Below are positions 18,301 to 25,263 of a DNA stretch of 64,000 nt, piece by piece. The position numbers and the translations under genes were made by a program. Below the pieces are notes generated by a model that worked only from the letters and a program-made list of their open reading frames with translations, was not told the DNA's origin and ran no database searches. Source of the stretch: an uncultured Clostridia bacterium (GTDB lineage Bacteria > Bacillota > Clostridia > Christensenellales > Borkfalkiaceae); NCBI GenBank assembly GCA_947624225.1, contig CANQJF010000005.1:1-64000 (forward strand). The letters are read 5' to 3'. Position 1 is the stretch's first letter. Each line of letters opens with the position of its first letter.

Positions 18301-21277
18301 AGAGCGTGATGTCCTCGCCGTCACTCACGGCATAGAGCAGGGCGTCGAAAGCCTCCTCGCCCTCAAAGGTGATGCGCACATAGATGTTCTCTTCGTCGTA
18401 TCCGTCGGAGATGACGGCGTATTTACCGCTTTTGAGCTCTTTGAGCGTCTCGTCCGCGTTCTGTTGGGTGATGTTGTAGAGTTTCACCTCGCCGTAGCCG
18501 TTGAGAACGATCAAGTCGTCGGAGGCTTCATCGTAATACGTCCCCACCTCGTAGCCGCACGCGGTATACGTTCCGTTCGCGATGTCAATGTCGAAGTAGC
18601 CCTCGAAGAGGTTGCCTCCGATGTATCCGAGCAGGAAGATGCGCGTCTCGGAGTTGCGCACAAAGGCGTATTCGATGAGATTCCCGTCATACGTGGCCGT
18701 GTAGAAGCCGTCGAGCGCGAGGGTGTGCCCGTCGCCCGTGAAAGTCTTGGACCCCTCCCACAGCTTCGTATGCACGGTGAAAGTCCCGTCGTTTTCGACG
18801 AGCACCGTCAGCTCGGTCGTGCCGCACGTCACGGTGCCCACGCCGTCCTCGTTGAGCGTGTAGGTGCCAAGCATGCCCGCATCCTCCGCGCCGTTTTTGT
18901 AGAAAGCAGTGCGCGCGTCGCTGTCTTGGATGAGGAAGAGCGAGACATCTTCGAGCACTTCCCCGCCCGCATATTGATAGTAAATTCCCGTCTCGTCGCC
19001 GAGCACGGAGAACGTCGTGTATGTCTTTCCCTCCGCATCCATGAAGATGCCGAAATAGCGGGAGATGCCGGTGTCAATGTCCATGAACTCGGCAATGTCG
19101 TATTTCAAATTGAATTTTTCTTTCGGGATGACCGTGTACACGCCGAGGTAGGTGTTTCCCGCCCCGTCGGTGTAGACGGCATCGCCATAGCCGCCCGTGC
19201 TCGACATGTTCCACGTGGCGACAATGGTGCCCTTGCCCTCTTCCACTTCGGTGAGCATGAAAGTGCTCCCCTCATTCCCCGTCACGGGATACATCTTGAA
19301 GAAGTAGATATAGGCGTAGCGACCGTCCACCCAGAGGTAGTCCTCGCCCAATTCATATTGGAATTTTATCGCCTTGGAATCGAAGAGGAAACGGCCCTCG
19401 ATGCCGTCGACCTCGGACACGGTACCCTCGATTTTGTTCATGCCCGTTCCGTAAGTCGCCGTGTTGCCCTCGCCGAGCGTGAGCACGGGCGTGCCGACTT
19501 CATTGGCTCCCGACTCGCCGTAGTAGCGGAGATACTCCCGGTAATCGCCGTCGCCGAGCACGGTCAGAGCGTGGCTCGCGATGTCGACACGGAAAGCGAT
19601 CACCTCTCCCTCTTGGGGGATGAGGCGCACGATGCCGAGCAGGGGATCCACCGTGTACAGGCCGGAGATCTTGTCGCTGCCTTTCGTGTAGACGGCACTC
19701 TCGGCCGTTGCGCCGAAAGCGTCGAGTTCGAGCGTCGCACCGTCCGCACCGGTGTATTGGCCCGCGTAGCCGGTATCCTTATACCATACGGGCGTCCCGG
19801 AATACGACATGATGCCGACGGTGAGCTCCGAGATGTTGCCCTGGCTGTCCATGAGGATGAGGTCGACCTCCCCGTTCTCCCCGCGGGGCTGGTAATACCC
19901 GATGTAAATGACGGATAAGATCTGCAATTCGAGGCTTTCACCGTCGTATACGACGGCCGTGCCGTAGCCGTCAAGCACCAGCAGATCGCCCGTATATGCC
20001 GCCGCATTCCCGTTGACATAGGAGAGCGAGAAATTGAGGTAAGAGCCCTCCTCCATGCCCGAAACGATGAATGCAGGCGTGCCGTCCGCATCCGTGAGCA
20101 TGAACTCGAACCCCTCGCTCTGATTGGCATCGTAACGGAACCGATATGTCATGTAGCGGGGATCATAGACGATGGAGCCCGCGTGCTCCCCCTCCGCGTC
20201 GGTGTAGACCGCCCCGCCGAACCCGTCAAAGGAGAGCTCGGCGCTGTCGGCGAGCAGTTCGCCCGTGTAGGCGTCGGCGTGCTTGTATGTAACGTCTGCA
20301 AGCGCGGTGCGGAAGTAGACAAACGTGCCGGCCGCCGCCTTGCCCTTGACGATCTCGTTGCCCTCCTCGTCCTCTATGAGGAAGGTCTCGCCGTCGCGCG
20401 TTCCGACGATCTCCTCGTCCACGCGCAGGAGGATGGCGACTTCGTCATCCGTTTGCGGGAAGAAGATGTAGTCGTCGCCGCCGAAGCGGTCGGTGTAGGC
20501 CACATCCCAGATGGCGTACAGAACGACGTTGCCCTCCGGTTTGATCTTGTCTCCCTTTTGATACTTCACGGCGCCGTCTTTGGCATCCGACCAGCCCGCA
20601 AAGCGGTAATTTTGGGCGACGGTAAAGTTCTCGCCTCCCGCCACGGTGACCTCTTTGCCATACTTCACCCGCTGGGGCTCGATGGTGCCTTGGAGGCCGG
20701 CATCCCGGGGCGCATTGCCGTCATAGACGACGGCATACGAGTTGAGCGCGTAGTAGGCCTTGAACACTTCGTTCTTGCCGAGCGCATCGCTCTTCAACTT
20801 CGTCTCGGCCTGATCCCCGTCCTGTGCGTAGTGCGGGATGGAGGGCGCCTTTACGGTGAAAGGCTCGCCGTAGATGGCCGTGCCCGTCGTGCTGTTCTCC
20901 TCCGATTTCTCAAAACCGTTCTCGCTTTCGAGGTAGACCTCAAACGTATATTGCGCGTAATATTTCGCAATCAGTGTCCCCCCTCCCGCGGGCATGGTAT
21001 CCCCCTCTTGGATGGCGTCGTCTCCGAGATACCATCCCGCAAAGGTGAGCCCCTCCGGAGGCGTGGGCGCCTTGTCCTTTAAAAATTCGTAGAGATCGGC
21101 GTCGACCTCCACATCGTATTTGTCGCTTTCGACCGTGCCCTCCCCCGCATCGAGGATGAGTTCGGCCGTATTGTCGGCAGGGTCCTCTCCTTGGGGACCG
21201 CAGGCCGCAACGGCGAGCAATGCAAACAGCATCACCGCGACGACCGCCGCAAAGAAAAATCGGAACGTTCTCTTCAT
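15311..21277 (-). CDS. 1,988-residue lipoprotein with BspA-like leucine-rich repeats
   Basis: The signal peptide ends in the lipobox LAVAAC, so it is anchored in the outer leaflet of the membrane. Residues ~40-230 contain InlB/Listeria-Bacteroides repeats (GLTFAGWYLGDD, YRFAGWSD). Most of the protein consists of degenerate ~100-residue beta-rich units with the recurring strand pair LxLDGYGxAxYTD...GxY. Residues ~1090-1240 hold about six BspA-type LRR_5 repeats (VGNNAFNGCEELKSV, IGENAFHLCESLTEI, YSSAFSDCHELTTV). Such proteins usually bind host or bacterial surface molecules; the ligand here is unknown. Start at 21277 with AAGGAGG and its own promoter. The gene stands alone. It is larger than typical BspA-like proteins. 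Confidence 0.88.
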   Translation of the reverse strand: MKRTFRFFFAAVVAVMLFALLAVAACGPQGEDPADNTAELILDAGEGTVESDKYDVEVDADLYEFLKDKAPTPPEGLTFAGWYLGDDAIQEGDTMPAGGGTLIAKYYAQYTFEVYLESENGFEKSEENSTTGTAIYGEPFTVKAPSIPHYAQDGDQAETKLKSDALGKNEVFKAYYALNSYAVVYDGNAPRDAGLQGTIEPQRVKYGKEVTVAGGENFTVAQNYRFAGWSDAKDGAVKYQKGDKIKPEGNVVLYAIWDVAYTDRFGGDDYIFFPQTDDEVAILLRVDEEIVGTRDGETFLIEDEEGNEIVKGKAAAGTFVYFRTALADVTYKHADAYTGELLADSAELSFDGFGGAVYTDAEGEHAGSIVYDPRYMTYRFRYDANQSEGFEFMLTDADGTPAFIVSGMEEGSYLNFSLSYVNGNAAAYTGDLLVLDGYGTAVVYDGESLELQILSVIYIGYYQPRGENGEVDLILMDSQGNISELTVGIMSYSGTPVWYKDTGYAGQYTGADGATLELDAFGATAESAVYTKGSDKISGLYTVDPLLGIVRLIPQEGEVIAFRVDIASHALTVLGDGDYREYLRYYGESGANEVGTPVLTLGEGNTATYGTGMNKIEGTVSEVDGIEGRFLFDSKAIKFQYELGEDYLWVDGRYAYIYFFKMYPVTGNEGSTFMLTEVEEGKGTIVATWNMSSTGGYGDAVYTDGAGNTYLGVYTVIPKEKFNLKYDIAEFMDIDTGISRYFGIFMDAEGKTYTTFSVLGDETGIYYQYAGGEVLEDVSLFLIQDSDARTAFYKNGAEDAGMLGTYTLNEDGVGTVTCGTTELTVLVENDGTFTVHTKLWEGSKTFTGDGHTLALDGFYTATYDGNLIEYAFVRNSETRIFLLGYIGGNLFEGYFDIDIANGTYTACGYEVGTYYDEASDDLIVLNGYGEVKLYNITQQNADETLKELKSGKYAVISDGYDEENIYVRITFEGEEAFDALLYAVSDGEDITLFYRVKDEAADTYKSARREYFTFNGFGDAYYTDVYGITYQGEYEKRSQHVYAFAADNLDGIVYIKLGAEKSFEVHTTGFLTDGDVLVKYLGGSTKDIVITEGIKTIAELAFSEHVMGSDYEGAAITSVDLKDVVTVGNNAFNGCEELKSVTGALVKTVGDNAFYACIELSAVSMNALETIGENAFHLCESLTEIGFERVKTVYSSAFSDCHELTTVELPAIENIYEGVFFDCFMLECVTLGEHLVQLGTSEEHVAGVFERSAGYDQVPLMLVLGGKTVPADVCEDLFAGVTNYTIKVPTMSEVKAFYADEAWAKYNPYVGTATEYDGTYYYYYDGIYLIDFNVIAKQVIPNQTRQFGAYEIDAEGNLTLYTFDPEAKTYTTTEGGTFSKDGKFTNKLYNGYEFTKAGAELTMTKWDSESEKLVFTPADADVYAIPGVLYTAPAKYTKEGTDHDVTVRISCTDENSSILFEMDWNGYRYHIDLYSGMTFDMGSSAFIPVPTFYEAEDGSVLTVARNNEDGTDLTASFRILSIRDANDVALTGVLVPVEKQKDGTITAEPVLFNGYSYLFTFILTEAAAGQEAGSFGYTYTLEKRTVFEFSADNLRLAVNQNNQTGEITSMLLYFVQGDEEVELSERTEFFEVSSEGRVFTYLIYDHRYAACYTFAFSDLADLTCEMTKVNGIVGNSTDGVLYGISSVAFLNADGSFMALYTCVLDDNTYTKISAEDVSEQDGVYTIVKDGNRYALTVNAAEGTSTFVILERTLHSAEEDDIQGTLHVVVDENNEIQTLELTVGEAKYTEFVSTLDLKKYLVHGDETIYEVIIGNPTFRIFAYDCIVLNDEKLGVEITYYLDGANEFVLYRMKMEGKEVSASLLESSTLQDSIIVVSGEETIYYVVNTEANTVNIPTITTVEAGDFRLEIIVDSHNKFSVVGLEKHIGEIYEGLTITNQYSADWIDGANYAVCGDPEELGYSSYVNFFFNINVDENGNLTVEFIDEEVL

Positions 21278-21310
21278 AAATGACCTCCTTGGAACGCAAT
21301 CGTACTATTT

Positions 21311-21339
21311 AGTATATCATATCCGACGGGAAATGTCAA
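21311..21339 (-). promoter_or_regulatory. Lipoprotein gene promoter
   Basis: Minus strand: TTGACA (21339-21334), 17 bases, TATACT (21316-21311). Confidence 0.8.
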
Positions 21340-21485
21340 CGCGCGCGCGGTGCGCGTTTTATGTTTCACTATAAATATCGCTTATAAAAGATATAAACGG
21401 GGAGCATGGCGAGGGCAGCCAAGCAGAATGTAAGGCGGAATGCCGGGCGGACGGAAAAATTTTCCGTGATTTTCGGCAATTCCCC

Positions 21486-21514
21486 TTGCAATTTCCGTGC
21501 GGTTGGATTATAAT
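21486..21514 (+). promoter_or_regulatory. fba promoter
   Basis: TTGCAA (21486-21491), 17 bases, TATAAT (21509-21514), 27 bases before the fba start. GGAGGG lies at 21530-21535. Confidence 0.85.
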
Positions 21515-21541
21515 TGAAGAAAGTCAAACGGAGGGATAACT

Positions 21542-22477
21542 ATGCCACTTGTAACAACCAAGGAAATGTTTGAGAAAGCGTATCGGGGCGGCTATGCCGT
21601 CGGTGCGTTCAACGTCAACAATATGGAGATGATCCAGGCCATCGTGGAGGCGGCCAACGAATGCCACTCCCCCGTCATCCTGCAAGTCTCCGCGGGGGCG
21701 AGAAAGTATGCCAACCCCGTGTATTTGCGCCACCTCGTGCAGGCTGCCGCAGAGACGACGGACATCCCCATCGCCATGCACCTCGACCACGGCGCAGATT
21801 TCGACATCTGCAAAGATTGCATCGACGTCGGCTTCACGTCCGTCATGATCGACGCCTCCTCCAAGCCTTGGGAGGAGAACATTGCGCTCACCCGCAAGGT
21901 GGTTGAGTATGCCCATGCCCACGGTGTGGTCGTCGAAGCCGAGCTCGGCAAACTCGCCGGGATCGAAGATGACGTCAAGGTGGAATCCCACGACGCCATG
22001 TTCACCTCCCCCGACGAAGTGGAGGAATTCACCTCGCGCACGGGATGCGACTCGCTCGCCATCGCCATCGGCACCTCGCACGGCGCCTACAAATTCAAAC
22101 CGGGGCAGGATCCCAAATTGCGCATCGACATCCTCGAAGAGATCGGGCGCAGGCTGCCCGGCTTCCCTATCGTCTTGCACGGCGCTTCCAGCGTTCCGCA
22201 GGAGCAGGTCGCCATCGTCAACGAATTCGGCGGCTCTATGCCCAACGCCATCGGCATCCCCGAGAGCGAACTCAAAAAGGCCGCGGCGCTCGCCGTCTGC
22301 AAGATCAATATCGACTCCGACTTGCGCGTTGCTTTCACGGCGGCCATCCGCAAGCACCTCGCGGAGAACCCCTCGCACTTCGACCCGAGACAGTATCTCG
22401 GCGACGCCCGCGCAAACATGAAAGAAATGGTCAAGCACAAGATCATCGACGTTCTCGGCTCGGCCAACAAGGCGTAA
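21542..22477 (+). CDS. fba: Class II fructose-1,6-bisphosphate aldolase
   Basis: 311 residues. It cleaves fructose-1,6-bisphosphate to dihydroxyacetone phosphate and glyceraldehyde-3-phosphate (cytosolic glycolysis and gluconeogenesis). The zinc and catalytic residues of the family are in place: D82-H83 (HLDHGADF), E134 (VEAELGKLAG), H180 (GTSHGAYKF) and H213 (VLHGASS). Near the C-terminus KINIDSDLR matches the phosphate-binding N-x-D-[ST] motif. The related tagatose-bisphosphate aldolase (GatY) has the same fold, so the substrate is not fully certain; the proximity of gap and the absence of tagatose genes favour Fba. Start ATG at 21542 with GGAGGG. It is monocistronic, with a strong promoter and terminator, and is the only plus-strand gene in the first 58 kb. 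Confidence 0.93.
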   Translation: MPLVTTKEMFEKAYRGGYAVGAFNVNNMEMIQAIVEAANECHSPVILQVSAGARKYANPVYLRHLVQAAAETTDIPIAMHLDHGADFDICKDCIDVGFTSVMIDASSKPWEENIALTRKVVEYAHAHGVVVEAELGKLAGIEDDVKVESHDAMFTSPDEVEEFTSRTGCDSLAIAIGTSHGAYKFKPGQDPKLRIDILEEIGRRLPGFPIVLHGASSVPQEQVAIVNEFGGSMPNAIGIPESELKKAAALAVCKINIDSDLRVAFTAAIRKHLAENPSHFDPRQYLGDARANMKEMVKHKIIDVLGSANKA

Positions 22478-22536
22478 TTTGCGCTAAGGGCCCGCAGGGC
22501 ATCTATTCCAAAGGGAAATTTTCCGAACATCAAACA

Positions 22537-22564
22537 GCGGCGGCTGCCAATTGGCAGCCGCCGC
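22537..22564. terminator. Bidirectional terminator between fba and ktrA
   Basis: A perfect 28-base palindrome made of GCGGCGGCTGCCAA and its complement, followed by CACTTTTTG. It serves the convergent genes fba (plus) and ktrA (minus). Confidence 0.85.
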
Positions 22565-22596
22565 ACTTTTTGTTTGATTTGCTTTTTCCGATTTTA

Positions 22597-23250
22597 TTAC
22601 TTCATCTTGTTGGTGAATTCCAAGATGCGCTCCGTGTTGCCAAAGACGACCAGCTGGTCGCCCTCTTCGAACACATAGTCGCCGTCGAGCTCGTAGCTCA
22701 CCTCCGTGCCTTTCTTCACGGTGAGGATGTTCATGCCGAGCTTTTTGCGCGGGTTGATGTCCACGAGGCGCTTTTTCACCCACTTGGCGGGGCATGCGAT
22801 CTCGAAGATGGAATACTCGGAGTCGAGGTCGATGTAGTTGATGACATTGGAGGAATTCAGCCTGACGGCCAACTTCTCCGCAATATCGCGGTCGGGATAG
22901 ATGACCTCGTCGGCCCCCACGCGCATCAAGAACTTGCTCTGGATCTCGGTCGCCGCGCGGGAAATGATGCGCTTCGCCTCCAAATCCCTCAAATTCGAGG
23001 TGATTTCGAGGGATGCCTGAAAATCGTCCCCCACCGTGACGATGCAGGCATCGTAGGAGGGGATGTCCATCGCTTTGAGGTTGTCGAGATTCATGCAGTT
23101 GGCAATGAGCGCATTGGTATACTTGGACGCAAGGGAATTGATGACGTCCTCCGTCTTATCGACGATGGTGACTTCATCCCCCATTTTGAGCATTTTCTCT
23201 CCGAGCGTGCGCCCGAATTTCCCCATGCCGATGAGAAGAAACGATTTCAT
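22597..23250 (-). CDS. ktrA: KtrA/TrkA-type potassium-channel regulator
   Basis: 217 residues: the cytosolic RCK regulatory subunit of a K+ uptake system. An N-terminal Rossmann fold with GMGKFGRTLG and the acidic end of beta-2 (VTIVDKTED) binds NAD(H)/ATP-type ligands. Residues ~135-217 are an RCK_C domain (KKRLVDINPRKKLGMNILTVKKG...FEEGDQLVVFG). The single RCK unit and the length match KtrA/KtrC rather than the double-domain TrkA. AGGAG precedes the ATG at 23250. It follows ktrB by 76 bases on the same strand, and no promoter is visible in the gap, so the pair is probably co-transcribed. Confidence 0.93.
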   Translation of the reverse strand: MKSFLLIGMGKFGRTLGEKMLKMGDEVTIVDKTEDVINSLASKYTNALIANCMNLDNLKAMDIPSYDACIVTVGDDFQASLEITSNLRDLEAKRIISRAATEIQSKFLMRVGADEVIYPDRDIAEKLAVRLNSSNVINYIDLDSEYSIFEIACPAKWVKKRLVDINPRKKLGMNILTVKKGTEVSYELDGDYVFEEGDQLVVFGNTERILEFTNKMK

Positions 23251-23296
23251 AAGAACTCCTTTTTGTTATCTGATTTTCCCTTTTTTGAAGAGGAGA

Positions 23297-23311
23297 CCGC
23301 GGACATGGTAC
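23297..23311 (+). repeat. Polar intergenic motif, copy 2
   Basis: CCGCGGACATGGTAC then CCACC, in the short gap between ktrB and ktrA. It has one mismatch to the core (C for T at the end). Confidence 0.6.
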
Positions 23312-23326
23312 CCACCAATCGCGTCG

Positions 23327-24685
23327 TCAGCCGATGAAGAAAGTATCCACGGGATGACGGATCTCGGAGGTGTCGCGCTGTTTGGAGAGGGCAAAGGCGA
23401 ACGTTAAGACCCCCACCCGCCCGAGATACATGAGCAAAATGATGATGATCTTGGAAACCACGGAGAGGGTGGACGTGAGCCCCTGTGAGAGCCCCACCGT
23501 TCCGAGCGCGGAGACCGTCTCGAAGAGGGTGCGCGCAAAGGTGTTCACGCCGTCCGGCTCGATCGCACAGATGATGACGGTGGACGTGAGGATCAAGAAC
23601 AGGTAGGCCGCAAAGATGGCGAGGGCCTGCACGAGCAGTTTGTTGTCGATGCGTCTGTTCCCGAGCGCAATATCTTTCTTGTTGCGGAAAGCGGCGAGCA
23701 TCCCCATGATGATGACAGTGAACGTGCCCACCTTGATGCCGCCCGCCGTCGAGCCCGAGCACCCGCCGATGAACATGAGAACGATCATCAGAAGATAGCC
23801 GCTGTCCGAGAGGGTGGAGGGATCGGTGGTATAGAAGCCCGCCGTGCGCGCCGTCACCGCGTTGAAGAGCGAGGCGAGCAGTTTTTGCCCGAAGTTGTAG
23901 CCCTCATAGCTCGGGTTGTTCCATTCGAACAGCAGAAAGAGCAGCGTTCCGCCGAAGATGAGGATGGCGCTCACGATGAGGATGATCTTTGTATAGAATT
24001 GAAACTTTTTGGGATTGAGTTTGCAGTCGAGCACATCCCCCCAAACGCAGAACCCGAGGCCGCCCACGATGATGAGCACGCAGAGGGTGAGCGAGACGAG
24101 GGGGTCGGTGGCATAGAAAGAGAGGGAGCCCGTGCCCGCGACTGTGCCGCCGAGGATATCGAATCCCGCATTGCAGAAAGCGGAGACGGCGTGGAACAGG
24201 GCGCACCAAATGCCCTGTGCCACCCCGAATGCGGGGATAAAGCGGATGCAGAGGATGGCCGCGCCGCCGAATTCGAAGCAGAACGTTCCGATGAAGATGC
24301 GGCGCACGAGCGTCTTGATCCCCGAGAGGCGGCCGCCGCCCATGGATTGCAACACGGCACGGCGCTGGTATTGCCCTAGCCCGCGCTTGACCATAAGGAG
24401 CAGCACCGTCACAAACGTCATGAATCCCAGCCCGCCCATTTGGATGAGGATGAGAATGACGATTTGGCCGAAGAGGCTCCAATGGACATTGGTTTCGAGC
24501 GGGACGAGGCCGGTGACGCAACCCGCGGAGACGGCGGTAAACAGGGCGTCGATGTAGCTTGTCCCCCCCTCTTTCGACGCAAACGGAAGAATGAGAAGAA
24601 GGCTACCTATGAACATCACGGCAAAATAGCCGAGCGCAAGATAGCTCCAAACATTCATCTTATGTTTCGTCTTGAAAAACTTCAT
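23327..24685 (-). CDS. ktrB: KtrB/TrkH-type potassium uptake membrane subunit
   Basis: About 452 residues with four M1-P-M2 repeats. The filter-loop glycines are visible as AVSAGCVTGLVP, AVSAFCNAGFD, AVTARTAGFYTT and TVSALGTVGLS. It conducts K+ (with Na+ in known Ktr systems) and is gated by the KtrA ring. I chose the ATG at 24685 (MKFFKTKHKMNVWSYLALGY...), which fits KtrB N-termini. No Shine-Dalgarno precedes it, and its promoter predicts transcription starting at or next to the ATG, so the mRNA may be leaderless. The alternative is an ATG at 24658, with only a weak ribosome site. Confidence 0.92.
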   Translation of the reverse strand: MKFFKTKHKMNVWSYLALGYFAVMFIGSLLLILPFASKEGGTSYIDALFTAVSAGCVTGLVPLETNVHWSLFGQIVILILIQMGGLGFMTFVTVLLLMVKRGLGQYQRRAVLQSMGGGRLSGIKTLVRRIFIGTFCFEFGGAAILCIRFIPAFGVAQGIWCALFHAVSAFCNAGFDILGGTVAGTGSLSFYATDPLVSLTLCVLIIVGGLGFCVWGDVLDCKLNPKKFQFYTKIILIVSAILIFGGTLLFLLFEWNNPSYEGYNFGQKLLASLFNAVTARTAGFYTTDPSTLSDSGYLLMIVLMFIGGCSGSTAGGIKVGTFTVIIMGMLAAFRNKKDIALGNRRIDNKLLVQALAIFAAYLFLILTSTVIICAIEPDGVNTFARTLFETVSALGTVGLSQGLTSTLSVVSKIIIILLMYLGRVGVLTFAFALSKQRDTSEIRHPVDTFFIG

Positions 24686-24692
24686 GGGGAAA

Positions 24693-24721
24693 ATAGTATC
24701 ACGCTTTGCGTGCTTTGTCAA
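24693..24721 (-). promoter_or_regulatory. ktrB promoter, possibly leaderless
   Basis: Minus strand: TTGACA (24721-24716), 17 bases, TACTAT (24698-24693). Seven bases further is the ATG at 24685, so the predicted transcript begins at the start codon. Confidence 0.75.
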
Positions 24722-24943
24722 CTGATTTTTCGAGGAAAGCCAAGGTCGCTTGCTCCCTCATGGGAGGGACAAGGCCTCATCGCCCGCTTCGCGGGAGCTT
24801 CCCCAAAGGGGAAGCCGAGAGAACGGACTTCGTATGAGGGGATACACTCGGGCTTTGCCCTCGGTATGACAGCGGTAACCCAAGCCCTACCCTTTTTGGG
24901 GGGGGCACGGCAAAGCCGTGACGGATGGGGGGGGATTGGCTTT

Positions 24944-25005
24944 TCGACCATGCTCCGTCGCCACCCCACCCCCTTGGGGAGTCCCCCTCCCATGGAGGGG
25001 GCAAG
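24944..25005. repeat. Palindromic repeat, copy B
   Basis: TCGACCATGC...GCCACCCCACCCCC...CCCCTCCCATGGAGGGGG and GCAAG, matching 443-500 with a few extra bases (TTGGGGAGT) in the middle. Confidence 0.65.
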
Positions 25006-25140
25006 TCATTCCAAATCTCATGCGTGCAGCCGAATTCACTTCGGCGGAACGCACTCAATTTGCCGAGCCCTGTCGGCTTGTTGTCCGTTGAAACGATAAA
25101 AAAGACCAAAGTCGTTAAGACGCCAACGTCCATTTCCGTC

Positions 25141-25246
25141 ACGGAAATTTGTTTTCTGTGCCATACCAAAGCGCTTTCCCAAGGGGATACGCTCGGGCCC
25201 GTTGCGGACCCTCGGTATGACAGCGTAAACAGAAAACAAATTTCGT
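25141..25246. repeat. Inverted repeat upstream of the helicase stop
   Basis: ACGGAAATTTGTTTTCTGT (25141-25159) and its near-complement ACAGAAAACAAATTTCGT (25229-25246), with one base missing. Between them is one of the two GGGGATAC...TATGACAGCG blocks. Confidence 0.6.
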
Positions 25247-25263
25247 GAGCCGATTCGCTTTCC

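Larger units (their letters stand above)
24722..25263. repeat. Repeat-dense spacer of nested palindromes
   Basis: 542 bases with no gene. It contains CTCATGGGAG-type dyads, CCCGCTTCGCGGG, GGGCTTTGCCC, CACGGCAAAGCCGTG, and the block GGGGATAC-CTCGGGC...CCTCGGTATGACAGCG twice (about 24839 and 25185). It also has copy B of the palindromic repeat (24944-25005) and a long inverted repeat (25141-25246). Frames read as low-complexity noise on both strands. It looks like an accumulation of small non-autonomous intergenic repeats. Confidence 0.65.

Noticed and set aside
17400..19430. Additional CGGACATGGTA-like matches inside genes (about 4745, 9001, 17400, 19411)
   Set aside because: They are imperfect and explained by codons for TMS, TVSK, TMSEV or TVSEV in the minus-strand proteins; they lack the TATGG extension.
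15872..19918. 1,348-codon open frame on the plus strand
   Set aside because: It is the antisense shadow of the 1,988-residue lipoprotein gene, which has a signal peptide, promoter, ribosome site and terminator. The plus-strand frame is Arg/His/Val-rich without recognisable domains.
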